This document shows positions 9,209 to 19,062 of a DNA stretch of 64,000 bases, piece after piece. The stretch lies in contig NVRK02000007.1 in the NCBI GenBank assembly GCA_002400845.2, positions 1-64,000 on the forward strand. Direction: 5' to 3'. This DNA comes from Hyphomicrobiales bacterium. Its GTDB lineage: Bacteria > Pseudomonadota > Alphaproteobacteria > Rhizobiales > Rhizobiaceae. The notes under the pieces are model-generated. The model did no database searches. It saw nothing but the letters and a program-made list of their open reading frames with translations, and was not told the DNA's origin. Made by a program: the position numbers and the translations under genes. How positions within the stretch are numbered: position 1 is the first letter of the stretch; every line of letters begins with the position of its first letter.

Positions 9209-11035
9209 ATGTGTGGCATTGTTGGAATTGTGGGGAAACAATCCGTAGCACCTCTTTTAGTAGATGCGCTTAAACGACTTGAATATCGTGGATATGATTC
9301 CGCTGGTGTAGCAACGTTAGAAAACGGCGTATTGAACCGCCGCAGAGCACAAGGTAAGCTTGTTAATCTCGAAAAAAAGCTAATTGCAGAGCCGCTTAAT
9401 GGCTTCGTTGGTATTGGTCATACAAGATGGGCAACACACGGTGTTCCAAATGTAGAAAATGCACACCCACATTTTTCAGATAATGTTGCAATTGTTCACA
9501 ATGGCATAATTGAGAACTTTCGCGCATTGCGCGAGGAGTTAGAGAAAAAAGGCTACGTATTCACCTCTCAAACAGATACAGAAGTTGTTGCTCACTTAGT
9601 TGCCAGCTACCTTAAAGAAGGCCTTGAGCCAATAAAAGCCGCTCAAAAGACATTCCAAAGACTTGAAGGCGCTTATGCATTAGCAATCCTTTTCAAAGAT
9701 GCTGATGATATGATTATTGGTGCGCGCAACGGCCCACCATTAGCAATTGGCCACGGCGAAGGCGAAAATTATTTAGGTTCCGATGCGATTGCTTTAGCGC
9801 CTTTTACCAATAAGATAACATACTTAGAAGACGGCGACTGGTGCATTATTAAAAAAGACAATGTTGAGATTTTCGACTTTGATGGAAATCCACAAGAACG
9901 CATAGCGCAGACTTCTGCAAGTTCAAGCTTTTTGGTCGACAAAGGCAATCACAGACACTTCATGCTCAAAGAAATTTATGAGCAACCAGAAGTAATGTCT
10001 CATACCCTGTCGCACTATCTAGATTTTGGAACATGCGAATCACACATCGGTAATGATTTGCCATTTGATTTTGCAAAAATTGATCGCATGGCAATTTCTG
10101 CATGTGGCACAGCCTATTATGCTGGTTTAATCGCAAAATATTGGTTCGAAAAATATGCGCGTTTACCAGTAGATATTGATGTAGCCTCTGAATTTAGATA
10201 TCGCGAAATGCCATTGCCTAAAAATGGCTTTGCACTGTTTATTTCACAATCAGGCGAAACAGCAGACACACTTGCATCCCTTCGATATTGTAAAGAAGGC
10301 GGTATGCATATTGGCGCTGTCGTAAACGTTGTTGAATCAACAATCGCCCGTGAATCAGATGTAATCTTCCGCACACTTGCAGGACCTGAAATTGGTGTTG
10401 CGTCAACCAAAGCTTTCACATGTCAATTGTCTGTTCTAGCCTCACTTGCTATTGCCGCTGGTAAAGCACGCGGTGTACTGAGTGACGAAGATGAAAAACG
10501 ATTGGTGCGTGAATTAACCGAAGCGCCGCGTTATGCAAATGCAGCCTTAAAGCTTGAAAAAGACTTAGAGAAAATAGCACATGATGTCGCCAAAGTGCGT
10601 CATATTCTTTATCTGGGCCGTGACACTAACTTCCCACTAGCGATGGAAGGTGCGTTGAAGCTGAAAGAAATTTCATACATTCACGCAGAAGGCTACCCAG
10701 CAGGCGAATTAAAACACGGCCCAATCGCATTGATAGATGAAGATATGCCAGTTGTTGTTATTGCCCCTCACGATAGTATTTTTGAAAAAACAGTTTCAAA
10801 CATGCAAGAGGTTGCAGCACGTGGTGGCCGTATCATTCTAATCACAGATGAAAAGGGCGCTTCGCTCAATTCTGTAGATACAGAACATATGATTGTCATG
10901 CCAAATATGCCAGATATTCTAACGCCGCTCATTTATGCGTTGCCAATTCAATTACTAGCTTATCATACAGCGGTAATAATGGGCACAGATGTCGATCAGC
11001 CAAGAAATCTAGCAAAATCTGTTACTGTTGAATAA
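9209..11035 (+). CDS. glmS: Glutamine--fructose-6-phosphate aminotransferase (isomerizing)
   Basis: MCGIVGIVG N-terminus, GAT and SIS domains, C-term DQPRNLAKSVTVE. Confidence 0.98.
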   Translation: MCGIVGIVGKQSVAPLLVDALKRLEYRGYDSAGVATLENGVLNRRRAQGKLVNLEKKLIAEPLNGFVGIGHTRWATHGVPNVENAHPHFSDNVAIVHNGIIENFRALREELEKKGYVFTSQTDTEVVAHLVASYLKEGLEPIKAAQKTFQRLEGAYALAILFKDADDMIIGARNGPPLAIGHGEGENYLGSDAIALAPFTNKITYLEDGDWCIIKKDNVEIFDFDGNPQERIAQTSASSSFLVDKGNHRHFMLKEIYEQPEVMSHTLSHYLDFGTCESHIGNDLPFDFAKIDRMAISACGTAYYAGLIAKYWFEKYARLPVDIDVASEFRYREMPLPKNGFALFISQSGETADTLASLRYCKEGGMHIGAVVNVVESTIARESDVIFRTLAGPEIGVASTKAFTCQLSVLASLAIAAGKARGVLSDEDEKRLVRELTEAPRYANAALKLEKDLEKIAHDVAKVRHILYLGRDTNFPLAMEGALKLKEISYIHAEGYPAGELKHGPIALIDEDMPVVVIAPHDSIFEKTVSNMQEVAARGGRIILITDEKGASLNSVDTEHMIVMPNMPDILTPLIYALPIQLLAYHTAVIMGTDVDQPRNLAKSVTVE

Positions 11036-11076
11036 TAGACACTAAACAACCATATTATAATGGGGTAAGAGAATAT

Positions 11077-11109
11077 CAGAGCCAATTAATTTTTGGCTCT
11101 GAATTTTTA
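11077..11109 (+). terminator. Intrinsic terminator after glmS
   Basis: CAGAGCCA-ATTAATTT-TTGGCTCTG followed by AATTTTT. Confidence 0.7.
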
Positions 11110-11135
11110 CATGGAAATTTTAGGTAACAAATTTA

Positions 11136-11795
11136 ATGATAAAGCTTAGACGATATTTTCTTACTGGCTTTATTATTACAGCCCCACTGGTCATCACACT
11201 TTATATGATTTGGACAATTGTCGAATGGGTAGACAGTTGGATAATACCATATGTACCTGCAGCCTATAATCCAGATACTTATTTACCATTTCATGTTCCA
11301 GGTGCAGGTTTTTTAATCGCGCTATTTAGCATAACAATCATAGGCTTTTTAACGGCTAATATTATTGGCAAAACCATTGTATCTTTTGGCGAAAGATTTT
11401 TGGCAAAAATGCCTGTTGTTCGTAATCTATACAACGGACTTAAGCAAATTTTTCAAACTATTTTATCCGATAAAAATGATTCATTTAAACAAGTTGGTCT
11501 TTTAGAATACCCACGAAAAGGGCTTTGGGCAATTGTATTTATCGCAACAGACACCAAAGGCGAAGTTAACGAGGTTTTAAAAGAAAAAGGCCATGAGACT
11601 TTAAGTATTTTTCTACCAACTACGCCAAATCCAACCTCTGGTTTTTTATTATTCGTTCCCAAAAAAGACGTAATAATTTTAAATCAATCCGTTGAAAATG
11701 CCGCTAAACTTGTAATCTCAGCTGGGCTTGTAACACCAGAAGAAACCCAAGAACAATTGCAATATTTAGCCAATAACGCGAAGCGTAAAAAATAA
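11136..11795 (+). CDS. DUF502 domain-containing membrane protein
   Basis: RRYFLTGFIITAPLVITLYMIW, VVRNLYNGLKQIFQTI, PTTPNPTSGFLLFVPKKD. Confidence 0.88.
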   Translation: MIKLRRYFLTGFIITAPLVITLYMIWTIVEWVDSWIIPYVPAAYNPDTYLPFHVPGAGFLIALFSITIIGFLTANIIGKTIVSFGERFLAKMPVVRNLYNGLKQIFQTILSDKNDSFKQVGLLEYPRKGLWAIVFIATDTKGEVNEVLKEKGHETLSIFLPTTPNPTSGFLLFVPKKDVIILNQSVENAAKLVISAGLVTPEETQEQLQYLANNAKRKK

Positions 11796-11814
11796 GTTAG
11801 CGCAATTCAACAAT

Positions 11815-13923
11815 CTAACCAGCTCGCAACAACCTAATTGCTTGGTCTTGCCCAAATAAATAAAGCAAAATTCTAAGCGCTTCGCCTTGTTCTCCTTCAA
11901 GGTTAGGATTTTGCGCAATAATAAGTTTTGCACCATCGCGGGCAATTTCCAAAATATCTTTATGAAATTCAGGATCAGCAAGACTAAAGCCGGGGGCTCC
12001 AGATTGCCGCGTTCCTAAAACTTCACCTTCACCGCGCAGTTCTAAATCTTTTTCAGCAATTACAAAACCATCATTGGTTTCGCGCATTGTATTTAATCTA
12101 GCTTTTGCGATTTCACCTAGTGGATGCTTGTAAAGTAAAATACAGTTAGATGCTTTATCTGAACGACCAACACGGCCCCGTAATTGGTGCATTTGCGCCA
12201 AACCAAAGCGCTCTGCATGTTCAATAACAATGATCGTCGCATCCGGTACATCTACACCAACTTCAATCACAGTTGTTGCGACTAAAACTCTTGTCTTTCC
12301 GGTCCTAAAAGCTTCCATAGCGCTGTCTTTTTCTTCAGCGCTCATGCGTCCATGTACTAAGCCTACACCATCACCCAATGCATGTTGCAATGCTTTAAAA
12401 CGTTGGTCAGCAGAAGTCGCATCAACCTCATCACTTTCTTCCACCAAAGGACAAACCCAATATACTTTTTGACCTTGTGAAACCGCTGCTTGAACGCGCC
12501 CAACCAATACATCTAATTTATCAAGCGATAATAATGTCGTGTTTATTTCTTGGCGGCCCGCTGGTTTGTCTGGCAATTGAGAGACATCCATATCACCATA
12601 CCAAGTCATCACCAATGTGCGCGGTATAGGCGTTGCTGTCATAACCAACACATCACTTCTTGGGCCTTTATCGCCAAGTGCTAAACGTTGATGCACACCA
12701 AATCTATGCTGTTCATCAATTACCGCTACTCCCAAATCCTTAAACGCCACAGCTCCCTGAAATAAAGCATGCGTACCAATAATAATTTGCGTTTCACCTG
12801 ATTGAATACGCTCCAATATTGCCTCACGAACCTTGCCTTTTTCACGCGCAGTTAAAATTTCAACCTTTATACCAACGGTTTCGCAAATTGGACCAATGGT
12901 TGCTAAATGTTGACGCGCCAAAATTTCGGTCGGTGCCATAATTGCAGCTTGTGAACCGCTTTCAATGCTAGAAGCCATAGCGCATAAAGCAACGATGGTT
13001 TTACCTGCACCCACATCACCTTGCAACAACCGCAACATGCGTTCTGGTTTTGCAATATCTGCATTAATTTCTTTAATTGCATTTTCTTGGCTTTGGGTGA
13101 GGGGCCACTTAAACTCACCAAGTATTCGACTTTGTAAATCACCCGAAAACTGCCTTGCAGTTCCACCCGATTTACGCATGCGATCGCGCATTAAAGCAAG
13201 CGCTAATTGCCCAGTTAAAAATTCATCATAGGCAAGTCTGCGCCTATGATTTGATCTCGGGTCTAAGTCGGTTAAATCGCGCGGTCTATGAATGCGTTTG
13301 ACAGCGTCTGAAAAATTGGGCCATTTCTCACGTTTTAATAGTTCGCTATCTATCCATTCTGGCAATACTGGTAATTGCTTAACCGCAGTACGAATTGATT
13401 TTTGTAATGTCTTTTGAGCAATACCACTCACCATTGGGTAAACAGGTTCAATAAGCGGCATCGTGGCAAACGCTTCATCATCCAAAATATGATCTGGATG
13501 CACCATACTTGCTTTACCGTTGAAGCGCTCAACACGGCCACTTACATAACGTTCACTACCAACTGGCATTTGCTTTTCTAAATAAGAGCCATGCGCTCTA
13601 AAAAAAACCAATTGCATATCACCACTACTGTCGTGAACATTTACACGGTAGGGTACACGTTTGTTGCCCCTAGGCGGCGCTTGGTGATTATCAATATGAA
13701 CTTTTATAGTAACGATTACGCCATCTTCAGCCTCTGCAATCTTTGGCTGTTTGGTGCGATCAATAATCGAATGCGGCACATGAAAAAGCATGTCAGCTAT
13801 ACGTGCTGTCTCGGCGCTCTCAGAACCACGAAAGAGTTTAGTCAGCGCCTTTTCAAGCTTAGGGCCAATGCCCTCTAGCTTTGAAACACTCGCAAATAGC
13901 GGATTTAAAATATCAGGCCTCAT
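11815..13923 (-). CDS. recG: ATP-dependent DNA helicase RecG
   Basis: LLQGDVGAGKTIVAL, VIDEQHRFGVHQR, VMTATPIPRTL, HQLRGRVGRS. Confidence 0.97.
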   Translation of the reverse strand: MRPDILNPLFASVSKLEGIGPKLEKALTKLFRGSESAETARIADMLFHVPHSIIDRTKQPKIAEAEDGVIVTIKVHIDNHQAPPRGNKRVPYRVNVHDSSGDMQLVFFRAHGSYLEKQMPVGSERYVSGRVERFNGKASMVHPDHILDDEAFATMPLIEPVYPMVSGIAQKTLQKSIRTAVKQLPVLPEWIDSELLKREKWPNFSDAVKRIHRPRDLTDLDPRSNHRRRLAYDEFLTGQLALALMRDRMRKSGGTARQFSGDLQSRILGEFKWPLTQSQENAIKEINADIAKPERMLRLLQGDVGAGKTIVALCAMASSIESGSQAAIMAPTEILARQHLATIGPICETVGIKVEILTAREKGKVREAILERIQSGETQIIIGTHALFQGAVAFKDLGVAVIDEQHRFGVHQRLALGDKGPRSDVLVMTATPIPRTLVMTWYGDMDVSQLPDKPAGRQEINTTLLSLDKLDVLVGRVQAAVSQGQKVYWVCPLVEESDEVDATSADQRFKALQHALGDGVGLVHGRMSAEEKDSAMEAFRTGKTRVLVATTVIEVGVDVPDATIIVIEHAERFGLAQMHQLRGRVGRSDKASNCILLYKHPLGEIAKARLNTMRETNDGFVIAEKDLELRGEGEVLGTRQSGAPGFSLADPEFHKDILEIARDGAKLIIAQNPNLEGEQGEALRILLYLFGQDQAIRLLRAG

Positions 13924-14064
13924 TTGGCCTCCATCTACAATTTTTAATGATTAAATAAATTAACTTTTAGGTGGCAGATCGCTCTAAATAGTTTATGTAG
14001 CATCCAAGGTAATGGCAAGTCCAATAGATCGAATTAAAATTCATATCATGAAGAGTTATACAAA

Positions 14065-14340
14065 ATGAATGATGCGCTGATAATAAGAAAAAAACAACTT
14101 TTATACCGCGCCAATCATAGAGGTATAAAAGAAATGGACATTATTATTGGCGGGTATGCCGATGCATTTATAATGGACATGCCAGTAGATGTTTTAGACG
14201 AGTTTGAAAAAATCATGTCCGAATTAGACAGAGATCTTTTAACTTGGTTTGTCGGCGAGGTAGAAGTACCAGCACACATTAAGTCACCACTTTTTGATAC
14301 AATTTTACAACACACTATAGATCGTCAAAAAAATAAATAA
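14065..14340 (+). CDS. sdhE: Succinate dehydrogenase assembly factor 2 / FAD assembly factor
   Basis: RKKQLLYRANHRGIKEMDIIIGGYA...; position upstream of mfd as commonly seen in alphaproteobacteria. Confidence 0.88.
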   Translation: MNDALIIRKKQLLYRANHRGIKEMDIIIGGYADAFIMDMPVDVLDEFEKIMSELDRDLLTWFVGEVEVPAHIKSPLFDTILQHTIDRQKNK

Positions 14341-17300
14341 TGCTCGATAAAAATTTACATACACGCATTTTAGAGGAAGACAGAAGCATAACGCTAACAG
14401 GCGTTCCAAATGGAATGCTTGCAAGTCTTTTGTCGCAAATCACTTTTGACAAAAGTAAAAATGCCAAAAACGCCCCCCACAAAGGTGCCGTCTACATTGC
14501 ATCTGACAGCCAAAAAATTGGTGAATTATTAAACGGATTAAATTTCTTTGCGCCATGGTTAGAAGTCGTAGAACTTCCTGCATGGGATTGCCTGCCATAT
14601 GACAGAGTATCGCCAAGCAATGACGTTTCAGCCAATAGAATTGATGCGCTTACAAAAATTGCGACACGATCAAAAAACGACACACCCTTACTGGTAATTA
14701 CGACCATTAATGCTTGGGTACAAAAATGCGTACCCATCAGTAAAATGGTCAATCAGAGTTTTCACCTAGCGCCTGGTATTTCCATTGATATGGAAAAAAT
14801 CATTTCGTGGCTTGCCCAAAATGGGTTCGAACGCACACCTACAGTGCGTGATAGAGGTGAATTTGCTGTGCGTGGCGGCATACTTGATTTGTTTACACCC
14901 GGTTCAGAAGAACCAGTGCGCTTAGATTTTTTTGGAAGCACATTAGAGACGATCAGAAGCTTTGATATCGCCACTCAAAGAACAATTGGGCAGTTGAAAG
15001 AGTTCTCACTCATTCCAATGAGTGAAATCAATTTAGACGAAGATGCAATATCAAAATTTAGACAGGGCTACATTTCTAATTTTGGTGCAGCAACCAGACA
15101 AGACGCTCTTTATCAAGCGATTAGCGAAGGGAGACGTTATGCAGGAACCGAGCATTGGTTACCTCTATTCTACGCGAATTTAGATACAGTAGAAGATTAT
15201 TGTGAGGGCTATAAAATAGTAGCCGATCAAACAGCGATTGACGCTGGTAATTTGCGTATCGAACAAATTGAAGATCATTATCAATCACGTAAAGATTCAC
15301 TAAATTCAAAACTAGAAGCTGGAGCAGATGGTGGCACACCCTATAAGCCAATGCCTCCTGAAACGCTTTATTTGACGCAAAGCGACTTAAAAACCAGCAT
15401 AGATGAATGCTTACTTATAACGCAGTTCCAACCACCAGAGACTGAACAAAGAGCAACGATTGATTTAGGTGGCAAACAAAGCCGAAACTTTAGGCAAGAA
15501 CGAACCGCAGGTGAAAATGTATTTTCTGCTCTGGTCGAATATATAATTGCAGAACGCGAACGCGGACAAAAAGTACTTGTCGCTTCGTGGAGCGATGGTT
15601 CGGCAGACCGAATGAAAAACGTTCTAAACGATCATGGCATGGATCGTATAGAACTTATAAAATCATTTTCTGATATTGAAAAACTACCTAAAGGCGCGAC
15701 AGCTTTAACGTCATTGCCAATTGAAGAAGGCTTTATTGTTGAGGGTCTAACCATTATTGCAGAGCAAGATGTGTTGGGCGACAGGCTTGTACGACGCACT
15801 CGCAAACGCAAAGCCAGTGATTTCATATCCGAAGCAGGCAGCCTAAACGAGGGCGACATAGTGGTGCATGTAGACCACGGCATTGCAAAATTCATTGGGC
15901 TTAAAACAATTGAAGCAATCGGCGCACCACATGATTGTTTGGAGTTACATTATTTAGGTGCCGATAAATTATTTTTACCTGTAGAAAACATTGAACTACT
16001 TTCCAGATACGGTTCAGAAGATGCCAATGTTCAATTGGATAAATTGGGCGGTGTTGCATGGCAGGCTCGTAAATCTAAACTCAAAAAACGCATTCTTGAA
16101 ATGGCCGATCAACTCATCAAGATTGCCGCAAAACGCGCCTTACGACAAGCCGATAAACTTTTGCCACCAGACGGCCTATATGGTGAATTTAACGCGCGTT
16201 TCCCTTATGATGAAACAGAAGACCAGCTAAGCGCCATTGAAGCCGTACTGGATGATTTAGCTGCGGGTACGCCAATGGATCGTCTAATTTGCGGTGATGT
16301 TGGTTTTGGTAAAACAGAAGTCGCATTACGTGCCGCTTTTGTTGCAGCAATGGCTGGCAAACAAGTGGCATTGGTTGTGCCAACAACATTGCTAGCACGC
16401 CAGCATTATAAAACATTTTCAGAACGCTTTAAGGGCTTGCCGCTTAACGTTCGTCAAGCTTCAAGGCTGGTTGGTGCCAAAGAATTAAATGAAACGAAAA
16501 AAGGTTTAGCAGATGGCACAATTGATGTTGTCATTGGCACCCATGCACTTCTTTCAGATTCCATTAAGTTTCATCGCCTAGGTCTTTTAATAATCGATGA
16601 AGAGCAACGTTTTGGGGTTAAGCATAAAGAACGCCTTAAAGAAGTTAAGTCCGATGTGCATGTGCTTACTCTATCAGCAACACCAATTCCAAGAACGCTT
16701 CAATTAGCGCTAACAGGCGTGAGAGAACTCTCATTAATCACAACAGCGCCTGTTGATCGATTAGCGGTAAGAACCTTTGTTACACCGTTTGATACGCTGG
16801 TTGTGCGCGAGGCGTTATTGCGCGAACATTATAGAGGCGGACAAAGCTTTTATGTATGTCCGCGCGTGAGTGATCTTGAAGAGCGAAAAGCATTTTTAAC
16901 AGAACATGTGCCAGAATTAAAAGTAACCATTGCGCATGGAAAAATGTCACCCACCGAATTAGACGATGTGATGAATGCCTTTTACGATGGCCAGTATGAT
17001 GTATTGCTTGCAACAACAATTGTTGAATCAGGCTTGGATATTCCAACAGCAAATACACTGATAATTCACCGAGCAGATATGTTTGGCTTAGCACAGCTTT
17101 ATCAATTGCGAGGCCGAGTAGGGCGCTCTAAAACACGCGCTTATGCAATCTTTACACTGCCAGTTAATCGTATTTTGACGCAAGGCGCAGAACGAAGACT
17201 TAAAGTATTACAATCACTTGATACAATTGGCGCAGGTTTTGAATTAGCCAGCCATGACCTAGACATTCGAGGTTCTGGTAATTTATTGGGCGACGATCAA

Positions 17301-17861
17301 TCTGGCCAAATTAAAGAAGTAGGCTTCGAGCTTTATCAACAAATGCTAGAAGAGGCCGTGGCTGAATTAAAAGACGGCGGCAGTTTGGACGCAAGTGAAG
17401 AGCGCTGGTCACCACAAATATCTGTTGGCGCACCAGTATTAATTCCAGAATCCTACGTGCCTGACCTTCAATTGCGTTTGGGGTTATATAGAAGGTTATC
17501 CGAGATCGCAGGTAGTGGTGAAATTGATGCCTTTGCCGCAGAAATGATTGACCGTTTTGGCCCCATGCCGATTGAAGTCGATTACTTACTTAAAATCGTA
17601 TTCATCAAGGGCATATGTCTTAAAGCGAATATCGAAAAATTAGATGCTGGACCAAAAGGCTTAGTAGTGCACTTTAGAGGAAAAGAATTCTCAAACCCTT
17701 CTGCATTATTATCATGGCTGGGTGAGCAAGGTTCTTTAGCAAAAGTACGCGCAGATCATAGCTTATTCTTAAACCGAGATTGGCCAAATGCTGAAAAGCG
17801 TTTAAAAGGCACGGCAGTCATTGCTTCAAAACTAGTGAAAATGGTTTTAGCAGTAAAATAA
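14340..17861 (+). CDS. mfd: Transcription-repair coupling factor
   Basis: 1173 aa, VHVDHGIAKFIGL RID, LICGDVGFGKTEVALRAAF, LHQLRGRVGRS-like motif YQLRGRVGRSKT. Confidence 0.98.
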   Translation: MLDKNLHTRILEEDRSITLTGVPNGMLASLLSQITFDKSKNAKNAPHKGAVYIASDSQKIGELLNGLNFFAPWLEVVELPAWDCLPYDRVSPSNDVSANRIDALTKIATRSKNDTPLLVITTINAWVQKCVPISKMVNQSFHLAPGISIDMEKIISWLAQNGFERTPTVRDRGEFAVRGGILDLFTPGSEEPVRLDFFGSTLETIRSFDIATQRTIGQLKEFSLIPMSEINLDEDAISKFRQGYISNFGAATRQDALYQAISEGRRYAGTEHWLPLFYANLDTVEDYCEGYKIVADQTAIDAGNLRIEQIEDHYQSRKDSLNSKLEAGADGGTPYKPMPPETLYLTQSDLKTSIDECLLITQFQPPETEQRATIDLGGKQSRNFRQERTAGENVFSALVEYIIAERERGQKVLVASWSDGSADRMKNVLNDHGMDRIELIKSFSDIEKLPKGATALTSLPIEEGFIVEGLTIIAEQDVLGDRLVRRTRKRKASDFISEAGSLNEGDIVVHVDHGIAKFIGLKTIEAIGAPHDCLELHYLGADKLFLPVENIELLSRYGSEDANVQLDKLGGVAWQARKSKLKKRILEMADQLIKIAAKRALRQADKLLPPDGLYGEFNARFPYDETEDQLSAIEAVLDDLAAGTPMDRLICGDVGFGKTEVALRAAFVAAMAGKQVALVVPTTLLARQHYKTFSERFKGLPLNVRQASRLVGAKELNETKKGLADGTIDVVIGTHALLSDSIKFHRLGLLIIDEEQRFGVKHKERLKEVKSDVHVLTLSATPIPRTLQLALTGVRELSLITTAPVDRLAVRTFVTPFDTLVVREALLREHYRGGQSFYVCPRVSDLEERKAFLTEHVPELKVTIAHGKMSPTELDDVMNAFYDGQYDVLLATTIVESGLDIPTANTLIIHRADMFGLAQLYQLRGRVGRSKTRAYAIFTLPVNRILTQGAERRLKVLQSLDTIGAGFELASHDLDIRGSGNLLGDDQSGQIKEVGFELYQQMLEEAVAELKDGGSLDASEERWSPQISVGAPVLIPESYVPDLQLRLGLYRRLSEIAGSGEIDAFAAEMIDRFGPMPIEVDYLLKIVFIKGICLKANIEKLDAGPKGLVVHFRGKEFSNPSALLSWLGEQGSLAKVRADHSLFLNRDWPNAEKRLKGTAVIASKLVKMVLAVK

Positions 17862-17880
17862 TAATGGCCTTACAGCAAAG

Positions 17881-18843
17881 CTATTTAACCTCTGCCGTAA
17901 GCTCGTCTAATATTTTTTGCATGTCGTCTTCACCAGTGCTGGTATCAGAAATTGTAGCATCATCGGCCAATACTTTTTCCAAATCAATTTCAGCAGCGCT
18001 TTTTTGCGATGCGCTTTTTTGAATTAAGTTTAGTTCCTTAATTTTATCAAATATAGGAACATCAGCAACGCTAGTTCCCTCTACATCAGCAATTTCTTCT
18101 GCCGTTTTTTCTGCTCGAAACGTACTCTTCAATTCAGATGTAGTATCTTTCATAACATTATTTGCTGCTTTAGATGTTTTAGTCGCTGTTTCTATAACTG
18201 ATTTTTGTGCAGAGTTCGCAACAGATACGCTGGCATCACCAATAGTGCTGACAGTGCCTTTAGCAGCCGCTGCAACATTGCTAGAAACACTTGTTGCCGC
18301 GCCAGCTGTATTGACAGCAGAGCCAGTAACAGCTGCAATTGCACCTGCGCCAATAGCCTTTAAGCCAGAAGTAGAGTTTTTTCCAACTTTGCTCGCAACA
18401 TTAGCGCCATTAGCTACAGCAGAAAATGCTTTAGGGGGATTTTCAACAGAGCGTTCTTTTAACTCAGAATTAATTTGCGTTGTCTTTTGCGTTGTTCGTT
18501 CAATGGTAGTCTTGGCAATATTTCCAGTTTTTGGTACCTGAACTGGTGTAACTCTAGAAATATTACTTTCTATAAGTACATCTGAATTGCCACCGATTAA
18601 AATTAAATGTTCCACATTATCACGTCTTACCAAGACTAGACGTCTTTTATCATCAACAATCGCGGCATCAGTAACAGCCAATCTGGGTTGACGATTTTTA
18701 GCTATTCTAGAAACATTGTTGCCAAACACAACTCGTATCAACCAAACCACAAGCAATAAAACAATAAGCAAAACTGCAAAAATTATTGCAAGTTGCACAC
18801 CATCATTCAAATTCGTCCCAAAAATATCATTCACTAAGTTCAT
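17881..18843 (-). CDS. Membrane protein with FliO-like domain and long Ala/Ser/Thr-rich tail
   Basis: FAVLLIVLLLVVWLIRVVFGNN TM, then RLAVTDAAIVDDKRRLVLVRRDNVEHLILIGGNSDVLIESNI (FliO/MopB-like). Confidence 0.65.
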   Translation of the reverse strand: MNLVNDIFGTNLNDGVQLAIIFAVLLIVLLLVVWLIRVVFGNNVSRIAKNRQPRLAVTDAAIVDDKRRLVLVRRDNVEHLILIGGNSDVLIESNISRVTPVQVPKTGNIAKTTIERTTQKTTQINSELKERSVENPPKAFSAVANGANVASKVGKNSTSGLKAIGAGAIAAVTGSAVNTAGAATSVSSNVAAAAKGTVSTIGDASVSVANSAQKSVIETATKTSKAANNVMKDTTSELKSTFRAEKTAEEIADVEGTSVADVPIFDKIKELNLIQKSASQKSAAEIDLEKVLADDATISDTSTGEDDMQKILDELTAEVK

Positions 18844-19062
18844 AATAGACCCCAACAATCTTAAAAACTATACATCCCACACCCTCCAATAAATCATATT
18901 GTGTTTATGTCAAATGCAACCAATTGATAGTTTTGTACCATTTATGCCTATAATCACTAAAAATGACGGGTTATTATACAGTTTAGGGTTTTCTGTTAGG
19001 CCCATTTATGATTCATACTGAGTAAAGAATTTTTAGATTCGTTAATTGCAAACGGTGATACA

